This document shows positions 22,139 to 29,362 of a stretch of 64,000 bases of DNA, piece after piece. Position 1 is the first letter of the stretch, and each line of letters begins with the position of its first letter. Source of the stretch: Methylococcaceae bacterium (GTDB lineage Bacteria > Pseudomonadota > Gammaproteobacteria > Methylococcales > Methylomonadaceae). The notes beneath the pieces are model-generated. The model was not told the DNA's origin, made no database searches, and saw only the letters and a list, made by a program, of their open reading frames with translations. Both the position numbers and the translations under genes were made by a program. The stretch is from assembly GCA_016715325.1 (NCBI GenBank), contig JADKAL010000014.1, positions 62,001-126,000 of the forward strand, read 5' to 3'.

Positions 22139-22465
22139 ATGACAGGATCAAGTGGAAGCAGTGGTGGAAGCGGCTTTTGGGAAAGCCAAGACAGCTGCGA
22201 TACATTAGTAATTGACACACAGCTTAGCTCCCCTAAGCCTGATGTTATTGCGGACATCGCAGTTGGCGATCTGTTGGATATTTCGGCACAACCAATGGGA
22301 ACGACCACAGTAGTTGTAGTTTTGCATAAGGGTAAGGTAGCAGGTGGATTGGCTTCCCCGAAAATACGACGGCTGCTTGAGTGTTTGGCTGGAGGCACTC
22401 GGTATGTTGCTAGAGTCACCGATAAAAACGACGGTCAAATCCGTGTCAGTGTCAGTGCTCAATGA
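22139..22465 (+). CDS. Small Gly/Ser-headed protein, first gene of the nucleobase-enzyme operon
   Basis: 108 residues. The first dozen are nearly all Gly, Ser and Thr (MTGSSGSSGGSGFW), then comes a compact beta-rich domain: TLVIDTQLSSPKP, an IAVGDLLDI turn, VVVVLHKGKVAGGL, a short helix with CLAGGTRYVARV, and a final strand. AAGAGGAA precedes the ATG. The TGA overlaps the next gene's ATG (ATGA). I recall similar small proteins with glycine-rich heads in accessory regions but cannot name the family. The flexible head next to a QueC-like enzyme makes it a candidate adaptor or substrate; this is inference. Confidence 0.7.
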   Translation: MTGSSGSSGGSGFWESQDSCDTLVIDTQLSSPKPDVIADIAVGDLLDISAQPMGTTTVVVVLHKGKVAGGLASPKIRRLLECLAGGTRYVARVTDKNDGQIRVSVSAQ

Positions 22466-23415
22466 ATTCATCAATAGATAGTACTTATACAATCGCGGTA
22501 GCCGGTGGTGTGTATCGTGAGCGCTGCATGCGACCAGCGTGGCAAGAGGTATACGGTTCTGCAGGAAGAGCTGCATCCGCCATAGCGGCAATGGGAGTCT
22601 TTGTCGAACTAAATACCTATTACGATTCCATCACTGAGCCGGTATTAACTTCTCGAGCAGCCATTGAAGAATTTAAGTTCTCTGGGGAAAGTATTTCAGA
22701 ATCCATCATTTTTGATTACGTCCACGGTCTAGCGACGCCACACACTTATGGCGTTGATAGTTGTCAATCTACACTTCACATACAAGCTGATAAGATTCTG
22801 CGCTTCGGTATGCTGGAAGGCTCCGCAGTTGTTCACGGCAAGAAAGTTGTTTACGACCCCCAGAGCCCGGCAAAGCCTGAGCCCTTTCATCAAAACGGGT
22901 CCACGGCAGACGAACTTGCTCTGATTCTTAATCATCGCGAAGCCTGGTTGTTGAGTGGGGGCGTAAACTCATCAGCTGATTCAATTGCCAAAACTTTAGT
23001 TCTTGATGGTCATGCTCAAGTTGTAGTCATTAAATGCGGTCCACTGGGTGCTGTAGTTCATGATGGTAAGTCAACTGATTTAGTCCCAGCCTACCGATCT
23101 CGATCCGTATGGAAAATAGGTTCCGGGGATAACTTTGCTGCGCATTTTGCTTTGCGATGGATGGGAGAAGGAAAGTCGGCCACCGAAAGTGCGGACCTTG
23201 CCTCACGAGCGACGGCATACTATTGTCAAAGTAGAGGCTTTGCCACGCCAAGACTATTGGAAACATTCACGCAGGAAGCAATTGTTCCTTCCGAGACATT
23301 CAAAATTGGGCATCGTCCGGTCGTCTATTTGGCTGGTCCTTTCTTTACGCTGGCCCAGCTTTGGATCGTTGAGCAAGCGCGTAAAGACCTAATGGACTTT
23401 GGACTTAAAGTATTT

Positions 23416-24535
23416 TCACCGTATCACGATGTGGGATGCGGTAGCGCTGAGGACGTAGTGTAACGTCCTCAACATATCTTTAGCTTTGTCTACTTTAGCC
23501 AAGATCGTCTCTGGTTTGGCTGTCCAATGGTAAGGTTTTGGGTTGCTATTGCGGTGGTCGAGATACTCCTGTATCGCTGTTTTGAGGTCGTCAACACTGT
23601 GGAAAACACCACGCCGGATACGTTCCTCGGTAATGTCCCGGAAGAAACGCTCGACTAAGTTGAGCCATGAGGCCGAGGTTGGCGTGAAGTGTAAGTGGAA
23701 CCGGGGATGCTGGGCCAGCCAGTCCTTTACTTCGGCATGTTTGTGCGTCGCATAGTTGTCGACGATCAAATGCAATGCCAAGGTTTTGTCGGTTCGCCGG
23801 TCAATTGTCTTCAGGAACTTGAGGAACTCGTCGTGGCGGTGCCTGGGGCTGGCATTGCCCAATCACCGTTCCGGTCTGCACGTCGAGTGCCGCAAACAAA
23901 GTTGTGGTGCCATGTCGCTTATAATCGTGCGTCATCGTCCCGCATTTTCCCGGCTTCATCGGCAGGCCGGGTTGGCTACGATCTAGCGCCTGGATTTGGC
24001 TTTTCTCGTCGACGGAAAACACGATGGCCTTCTCCGGTGGGTCCAGGTAAAGGCCCACGACATCGCGCAACTTTTCGGCGAACAGCGGGTCGTTCGAAAC
24101 CTTAAAGCCCTTCACTTGATGGGGCTTCAGTTTGTGCTCCCGCCAGATGCCGTGCACCGCCATCCGGGAAATGCCGACCTGCTCCGCCATCGTCCGGCAA
24201 CTCCACTGCGTCGCGGCAGCCGGTTTACCGGTCAATGTCAAGGCCAGGACTTCTTGGACTTTGTCAGTCGGCAGCGGCGGTATCCGCGACGGGCGGGTCT
24301 TGCCTTTCTTGAGCCCTTCAACACCACTTTCGAGATAGCGATTCCGCCACTTGTTCAAGGTCGGGTTGCTGACCCCCAACGTTGCCATAATGACCGTTGT
24401 TGACAAGCCCTCGGCGGTCATCAGTACCATTCTAGCCCGTAGTCTTTGTTTAGCCCCAACAGACCGGCTCTTCACCCAGCGTTCCAGTTCTGTTCGATCC
24501 TCTTCAATCAGTGTAATTTTCATTGGCGTTCTCAT
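23416..24535 (-). pseudogene. IS630-family transposase, frameshifted
   Basis: The N-terminal frame (start at ATG 24535 or 24520, MKITLIEEDRTELERW) holds the helix-turn-helix part and the first catalytic Asp region (VFSVDEKSQIQALDRSQPG). The C-terminal frame carries LHLIVDNYATHKH and TPTSASWLNLVERFF, the DDE second Asp and Glu. The two join if one C is removed from the CCCC run at 23845-23848 (QP then RHRHDEFLKFL). The C-terminal frame has no stop inside the element: it crosses the left end and terminates in host DNA at 23416. The single-base shift may be real decay, a programmed slip or a sequencing error. Confidence 0.88.
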
Positions 24536-24580
24536 GGACACCAATTGTATCATATCTTAATGTTTGTTGAGGACGTTACA
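23459..24580 (-). mobile_element. IS630-family insertion sequence, about 1.12 kb
   Basis: Perfect 16-bp terminal inverted repeats, TGTAACGTCCTCAACA at the left (23459-23474) and its complement at the right (24565-24580). GTAG flanks both ends (23455-23458, 24581-24584), containing the TA duplication typical of IS630/Tc1-mariner insertion. With the TA convention the element is 23458-24581. It sits within the deoxyribosyltransferase domain and should also be polar on the downstream genes. Base composition is clearly more GC-rich than the neighbouring genes. Confidence 0.92.
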
Positions 24581-24819
24581 GTAGTGATGCATGACTTAGC
24601 GGGCATCGAGAAAGCGGACATCATTTTTGCCATCGGTGACGGCATGGACTCAGGCACAATTTATGAAATTGGATACGCGCGAGCCAAAGTTAAACCTGTA
24701 ATCGTTTATTGTGAGAACGAGTCGCAGGAAAACAAAAAAATGATGCAAGGTTCCTCATGCCTTATCTGCGATGACTATGTTAGCGCTATCTACCAAGCGG
24801 TTTGGACTGCGTGTAGCTT

Positions 24820-25425
24820 ATGAGGACTGCTTTATTATTATCGGGTGGAATGGATTCGTTGGCTGTTGCGTGGTGGAAACGTCCTGATCATTGCATTACT
24901 ATAGATTATGGTCAGCTCGCCGCCGAGGCCGAGATAACTGCGTCAAAAGTTATCTGTGAGAAATTAGGTATTGAGCATCATGTCATCTGTGTCGATTGCA
25001 GGTCTCTGGGCTCGGGAGATATGGCTGGTACACCTCCCGATGGATATGCTCCTGCCAGCGATTGGTGGCCCTATCGAAATCAGATGTTGTTAACCTTTGC
25101 CGCCATGAAGACTCTGCCCTTGGGCGTCAAAGCGATTTGGATTGGTTCTGTAAAATCCGATAAGTCCCATCAAGATGGCACTATCCAATTTCTGGAGAGC
25201 ATGAACGCCTTACTCTCTCTCCAAGAAGGAGGTATGACAGTTAGTGCTCCTGCTATTGATATGACATCTCCTGAACTGATTCGACACGCAGACGTTCCTA
25301 AAAATATCTTGGGCTGGGCACACAGTTGTCATAAAGCAAACGTTGCGTGTGCAAACTGTCGAGGATGTAATAAGTATTTTGAGGTGCTTTATGAGCTCAA
25401 TTGCGGAATGGACAGACCTGGGTAA
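24820..25425 (+). CDS. QueC-like 7-cyano-7-deazaguanine-synthase-family ATPase (island paralog)
   Basis: 201 residues against about 230 for housekeeping QueC. The PP-loop SGGMDS is at 8-13 and YRNQMLLTFAAM matches the family's 'GRN' helix. The zinc site is complete: Cys170, Cys177, Cys180, Cys183. QueC turns 7-carboxy-7-deazaguanine into preQ0 using ATP and ammonia via an adenylated acid and amide; relatives in type IV CBASS (Cap9) work in defence. The other preQ0 genes (folE, queD, queE) are absent here, and the operon partners are a deoxyribosyltransferase and a nitroreductase, so this is probably not the cell's tRNA-queuosine enzyme. It overlaps its neighbours by 4 bp and 35 bp. Confidence 0.85.
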   Translation: MRTALLLSGGMDSLAVAWWKRPDHCITIDYGQLAAEAEITASKVICEKLGIEHHVICVDCRSLGSGDMAGTPPDGYAPASDWWPYRNQMLLTFAAMKTLPLGVKAIWIGSVKSDKSHQDGTIQFLESMNALLSLQEGGMTVSAPAIDMTSPELIRHADVPKNILGWAHSCHKANVACANCRGCNKYFEVLYELNCGMDRPG

Positions 25426-26155
25426 TCCTTTTCCCCGTCTAGTGCCTAATTGCTATACTCCTATCACTTGGCCTAAAGGAAAATTAATTCAATTACCACT
25501 CACAATTACTGCTGAGGAAAGACAAGCATCTGTAATCAATATACTTCTTCGTCGTCGCACACGACGCCATTTTTCTGATATTGGCATCGATTCACTAGGT
25601 TCTTTACTTTGGATATCTTGCCGTACTCAAGAATTAGGCAGTACCCACTTAGGATTTCCTTTGTCGCGGCGCCCATGTCCATCAGGCGGCGGGATTCATC
25701 CCATCCACCTTCTTGTACTGCTACCCCAAGAAAACTGTTGGTACCGTTACGATCCTAGGGAGCATGCATTACACGAAACACCAAGTAAACTAGATGCAAC
25801 AATAGTGAAGAATTCGATGCAGAACATAGTAGCTGCGCCATCAGCGACATTGCTCCTCCTTGCGGCGGAACCAGGTATGACGGCGGCAAAATATGAAGCT
25901 TCTGCAAGCGTAGTATGGAGAGATGCCGGAGTAATGCTTGGGATATTAGCCGTCGCTGCAGAAGCCCTTGATCTCAGTTTTTGTCCTTTAGGGGTAACTG
26001 GCGAACCTTGGGTGAGTCAATTACTCGAACAACCGGGTTTGTTTGGTGTCGGCGGTGCCTTTGTTGGAACGACTCCGCCCCTTGATGAACCAGCCGCAAG
26101 AACGTCAGACGACGAGCGGGGGCGAACACCAGCCAAACTCCCTCCCATCAATTGA
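25391..26155 (+). CDS. SagB-like nitroreductase-family FMN oxidoreductase
   Basis: 254 residues from the ATG at 25391, which has a good GAGGTG site four bases upstream and lies inside the QueC-like gene. An in-frame ATG at 25343 is further inside and lacks support. SagB-type pattern: RRRTRRHF, LGSLLWIS, CPSGGGIHPIHLLVLL, WYRYDPREHALHE and WRDAGVMLGILAVAAEAL. SagB enzymes are FMN dehydrogenases, best known for oxidising azolines to azoles in ribosomal peptides; others reduce or dehydrogenate small molecules. No YcaO cyclodehydratase is near, so a peptide-azole role is unsupported; redox chemistry on the product of the QueC-like or transferase enzyme is an inference. Its last 139 bp overlap the convergent glycosylase gene. 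Confidence 0.8.
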   Translation: MSSIAEWTDLGNPFPRLVPNCYTPITWPKGKLIQLPLTITAEERQASVINILLRRRTRRHFSDIGIDSLGSLLWISCRTQELGSTHLGFPLSRRPCPSGGGIHPIHLLVLLPQENCWYRYDPREHALHETPSKLDATIVKNSMQNIVAAPSATLLLLAAEPGMTAAKYEASASVVWRDAGVMLGILAVAAEALDLSFCPLGVTGEPWVSQLLEQPGLFGVGGAFVGTTPPLDEPAARTSDDERGRTPAKLPPIN

Positions 26156-26889
26156 GTAACGGTCCGGGGAGCGGACATCATTTCAAACCAGATAATTGCA
26201 TCTAGCTCCGATGGGCGCGAACCGATAGCCTGGGCAAAACGTATAAACTGTTCCTCTAGCTCTAAATAGTTCCTTTCTACCGTTAGGTTTTCATCAAAGA
26301 AATTCGCTAGTGCGCCCGCACGCAGAACGTGAATATCCAATATTGCAACATCGTCTGCGTCTAACCAGTTACGTGCGACCCACGACGCCGTTTTGAATCC
26401 AATACCGGGTATTTGAATGAGCCATTGGCGTAATGCCTTTCCACTGTCTAGTGGTGGAGTATCTGCGGACAAACGGGATAATGCTGTACTCAAATAACGG
26501 GCTTTCTGTTTAGCAAAGCGGTATCGAATCTGACGTCCATCAATTTCAAGCGGATGGGAAAGTACATCAAATATCTCTGATTCGGCTGGAGTATTAGCCA
26601 ACATCCCTAGTGCTTGGAGTCTTTGAAACGCGGCAAGACCGACACTAGCCGGAATTCCGTGTCCGCCCAAAAGACAGGCGGCCACCTCCTCGGCAAGCGT
26701 ACTTCCTAGCCGGTGTCGTGGCGATATTCCTGTGATTCGGCGTGCCATGACTTGATAAGTCCAATATGCGGGAGTAGGAAACGCTTCGATTGCCCCCCAA
26801 GGTATTCCAGGTAGCACAAAGGCATCGGAAGACGGCAGTTCGATTTGCACTACGGCAGCGCCTGTGAAAACTGCAGCGGACTGTCTCAT
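26017..26889 (-). CDS. HhH-GPD (OGG-like) DNA base glycosylase/lyase
   Basis: 290 residues. The helix-hairpin-helix reads IPGIGFKTASWVARN, with Lys166 at the place of the OGG catalytic lysine, followed by AILDIHVLRAG with the conserved Asp185, so both lyase residues are kept. The N-terminal 100 residues lack the classic OGG1 A-domain pattern. OGG-type enzymes cut damaged or modified purines from DNA, and OGG relatives occur as accessory genes in type IV CBASS. The gene starts within the stop of the D12 methylase (ATGA overlap), so the two are co-translated. The last 45 residues (low complexity, Ser/Gly/Pro-rich) are encoded opposite the 3' end of the SagB-like gene and may be dispensable. Confidence 0.85.
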   Translation of the reverse strand: MRQSAAVFTGAAVVQIELPSSDAFVLPGIPWGAIEAFPTPAYWTYQVMARRITGISPRHRLGSTLAEEVAACLLGGHGIPASVGLAAFQRLQALGMLANTPAESEIFDVLSHPLEIDGRQIRYRFAKQKARYLSTALSRLSADTPPLDSGKALRQWLIQIPGIGFKTASWVARNWLDADDVAILDIHVLRAGALANFFDENLTVERNYLELEEQFIRFAQAIGSRPSELDAIIWFEMMSAPRTVTQLMGGSLAGVRPRSSSDVLAAGSSRGGVVPTKAPPTPNKPGCSSN

Positions 26890-27575
26890 GAGGGTCTCGA
26901 TTCGGTTAAGTACTGTGCATTGAGTGCACGCAAAATGTGTTCTCGCTCTACAGGTTCCATACGGTCAAATCGGTCAAACAAGCGCTGATGGCGGCGCTTG
27001 TTCGTCTGGCGATCTCGATACGTCTCCCCGAAATATGAAGCGTCATGAAGCATAGTTGGAGTAGGGAAATTCATCCAAACACACTCCGTACGCACATCCA
27101 CGTGAGTCTTCGATAAAAACGTTGCTTTGCGCCAATTCCCCAGACGCAGCTCATACATCGAATTGTCGTAACCCGAAAGCATCACCATGCAAGGCAAAGC
27201 AATCAGAACGTCCAGCAGTCGGCGGTGATCCTGGTACGAATACTCATGCCGATAAATTTTCGAATTTCTTCGGGAATCGGGTAAATACGGTGGATCGGCG
27301 TAGACTAACTCTCCTCCTTGGTAATCAAACGTCTCAAGGAAAGAGACGGCGTCACCGTGTATAAGAGTGCAATAATTCGGATATAGTTGCTTCCAAATTG
27401 CAATTACAGACTCATCTGCATCTATACCAAAATTGTTTTGAGCGGCCCTTTTGTTCCTTAGCACAGCTCCACCACCTAAGTGAGATTCAATATAGGTTGT
27501 GTGAGCCGGCATCAGATTAATTAGCCGCTGGTAGCATTTGCCTTTTCCGCCTGGGTATGTCATAAGGGTAATCAT
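26886..27575 (-). CDS. D12-class DNA adenine N6-methyltransferase
   Basis: 229 residues from ATG 27575; ATG 27563 is the alternative, while the open frame reaches a TTG at 27581. Motif I appears as YPGGKGK (SAM binding) and motif IV as DPPY at about 94-97, the order of the alpha group (Dam/DpnM). The target-recognition region (about 100-150) is short. No cognate restriction endonuclease is intact nearby, so it is either an orphan or part of the neighbouring nucleobase system, given its four-base overlap with the glycosylase. It methylates adenine in an unknown DNA site. Confidence 0.88.
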   Translation of the reverse strand: MITLMTYPGGKGKCYQRLINLMPAHTTYIESHLGGGAVLRNKRAAQNNFGIDADESVIAIWKQLYPNYCTLIHGDAVSFLETFDYQGGELVYADPPYLPDSRRNSKIYRHEYSYQDHRRLLDVLIALPCMVMLSGYDNSMYELRLGNWRKATFLSKTHVDVRTECVWMNFPTPTMLHDASYFGETYRDRQTNKRRHQRLFDRFDRMEPVEREHILRALNAQYLTESRPS

Positions 27576-28130
27576 CGTCAATTTTGACTATGATGTCAAG
27601 TGGAGACAAGTCTGCGATGCATCCACAAAGTTTTCCGGTCTGTAATTTGGCAACTTTAGGATCAATTTTGTAAAGCAGCCGTCTTGAATTAGGGTAAATA
27701 GCGCTCCATATTACTCATTATCGACTGCGCCGAACCTTTTTGGGCGGAACTTTATACATTTTAGCTTGACCACAAAATGTGGGGATAGGGCTTGCTTTTT
27801 AACAAACATTCACCGACAAATTGTAACTGTCCGTTCCTGGCCGAAAATATCAATTCAACACTCATCTTGAATTTTGAAACCCAATGTCCGTTATGTGGAG
27901 GAAGCGCTCTATTACTGCTTGATTGACAATTATGGGTATTCGTAAAAGTGTGTGGAATTCCTAAAAACATCATTTTTCAGCACCGTGTAGAATTATCAAT
28001 GCCGACAAATAAAATTTTTGTGGATTATGCAAATAAATACCATGTAATATTTATCTATCTCCAATTAGTTGGTCAGGCAAACATTGAGCATGAGGGTCAC
28101 TACATATATCTATTTTTTCTGACCGTTCGC
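27576..28130. other. Non-coding or decayed stretch in the accessory island
   Basis: No supported gene. A 45-codon plus-strand frame (27789-27926) contains two close cysteine pairs (NCNC and CPLCGG) suggesting a zinc-ribbon remnant, but it starts without an initiator and I cannot assign it. The rest is AT-rich with scattered stops on both strands. Confidence 0.4.
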
Positions 28131-28420
28131 CTATTTTTGGTTTTTCGCAATTTGAATCTTCGAAATTTTACTCAAACATTTTTCTTTGTTCACATTGATG
28201 GAGGGCTGCGTCTTCGATAGTAGATTTGATTTGGCTTCCCACAACTTGCCGACCTTTAGCTTAAATTCTGAGTCGGAATTATCACGATCATCGCCCTTGG
28301 ATTCAATTAGGATGGCCTTACCGTTTTTTGTCCCGAAAATAAAACTCGGGGTAATGGTTGATAAAGTCATTGATGTCTTCGACGTAATATCTATGCGAAT
28401 AGCTCAAAATTCACATTGAT
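28131..28420 (-). pseudogene. Remnant of a type III restriction (Res) or related helicase-nuclease, C-terminal nuclease part
   Basis: Minus-strand fragments read INDFINHYPEFYF and, after a frameshift, GTKNGKAILIESKGDDRDN followed by SDSEFKLKVGKLWEAKS. This matches the PD-(D/E)XK end of type III Res subunits and related DEAD-helicase nucleases, whose pattern is 'HYPDFI...G....ETKGDDRDNSDS..KLxLGKxWE'. The helicase part and any Mod gene are missing. It sits at the right edge of the island next to rsmI and indicates an older defence gene at the same location. Confidence 0.7.
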
Positions 28421-28454
28421 AGGTTTAATTTTTTCACCAATGGAGTGAATTAGA

Positions 28455-29312
28455 TTACGCTCCCTTTTCTAAATCCAACGCAGCCTGATAGAGCAATTTT
28501 TTTCTGGCACCGGTAATTTCAACGGCCAGTTCTACCGCTGTTTTGGTTGTGCATTTCTGCATTAATATTGACAGAACTTTGGTATGTTCCGGGCTTAATA
28601 AGGCAGCTTCTTTAGAAATTTTTGCCGCGCCGTCTACGATCACCACAAATTCGCCTTTCCGCATGTATTCGTCTTGCCTTACCAATTCAACTGCTTTTGA
28701 TAAGGTTGTTTTTACAATGGTTTCGTGGAGTTTTGTTAATTCTCGGGCGATAACGATTTGGCGGTCCGGCTCTATTACTGAAAGCATATCTTCCAGCGTT
28801 GACAGAATTCGGTGACTGGATTCATAAAAAGCCCAGGTGGTTGTAACGCATAGTTTTTCAGTGAAAAATGCTTTTCGCGCCGAGGCGGTGCGCGGTAAAA
28901 ACCCTTCAAATGAAAATTGGCTAATCGCTATGCCGGAGGCGGATAAGGCCGTGATTAACGCACAGGCGCCGGGAATCGGAACTACGGTGATTCCAGCCTC
29001 TTTTGCACTGCGCACTAAAGGCATGCCGGGATCGCTCAGTAAAGGCGTGCCTGCATCGGAGACCAAGGCTATCGACAAGCCATCGCGCAGCTTTTGAATC
29101 AAATTATCCGCCATTTTATCTTCATTATGTTGATGAAAAGAAGCAACCTTATTATTGATCCCATAATGCTGTAACAATAAACCGACATGCCGGGTATCTT
29201 CGGCAGCAATTAGATCGACCTGCCGTAAGGTATCGAGCGCCCTGAAACTAATATCCGCTAAATTACCTATTGGCGTTGCAACAACGTATAATTTGCCGTA
29301 AAGATCTGACAT
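28455..29312 (-). CDS. rsmI: RsmI, 16S rRNA 2'-O-ribose C1402 methyltransferase
   Basis: 285 residues, standard. SAM-dependent tetrapyrrole-methylase fold: LYVVATPIGNLADIS at the N-terminus, AAEDTRHVGLLL, VSDAGTPLLSDPG, and VPIPGACALITALSASG. It methylates the ribose of C1402 in 16S rRNA together with RsmH. It is divergent from lpoA with 50 bp between starts, the arrangement found in E. coli. Confidence 0.97.
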   Translation of the reverse strand: MSDLYGKLYVVATPIGNLADISFRALDTLRQVDLIAAEDTRHVGLLLQHYGINNKVASFHQHNEDKMADNLIQKLRDGLSIALVSDAGTPLLSDPGMPLVRSAKEAGITVVPIPGACALITALSASGIAISQFSFEGFLPRTASARKAFFTEKLCVTTTWAFYESSHRILSTLEDMLSVIEPDRQIVIARELTKLHETIVKTTLSKAVELVRQDEYMRKGEFVVIVDGAAKISKEAALLSPEHTKVLSILMQKCTTKTAVELAVEITGARKKLLYQAALDLEKGA

Positions 29313-29362
29313 TCAACCTCAAATTTTGGATAAACTTTTTGTCCCACATAAGGTAAGACGCT

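Larger units (their letters stand above)
22462..24823 (+). pseudogene. PfkB-family kinase fused to nucleoside 2-deoxyribosyltransferase, interrupted by an IS630-type element
   Basis: The left part codes 333 residues up to 23463 and the right part continues from 24585. Removing the insertion and one target copy gives a single frame (AEDVV then MHDLAG) of 411 residues. Residues 1-280 are PfkB-like: VIKCGPLGAVVHDG at about 189-202 and GSGD at 220-223 in place of GAGD, so the catalytic Asp is kept. Residues 285-411 are a nucleoside 2-deoxyribosyltransferase: YLAGPF at 289-294, FSP at 318-320, then DSGTIYEIGYA with Glu360 as the likely nucleophile. Such enzymes move deoxyribose between bases; the kinase would phosphorylate a nucleoside or sugar. 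As it stands the gene yields only a truncated protein. Its end overlaps the QueC-like start (ATGA). Confidence 0.85.

Noticed and set aside
24820..26155. Ribosomal-peptide azole cluster (SagB)
   Set aside because: No YcaO/SagD cyclodehydratase, no SagC and no export genes. The Gly/Ser-headed first protein lacks the Cys-rich core expected of such a precursor.
22139..27575. Type IV CBASS locus
   Set aside because: QueC-like and OGG-like genes are present, but I find no CD-NTase, no TGT-like gene and no recognisable effector in the window.
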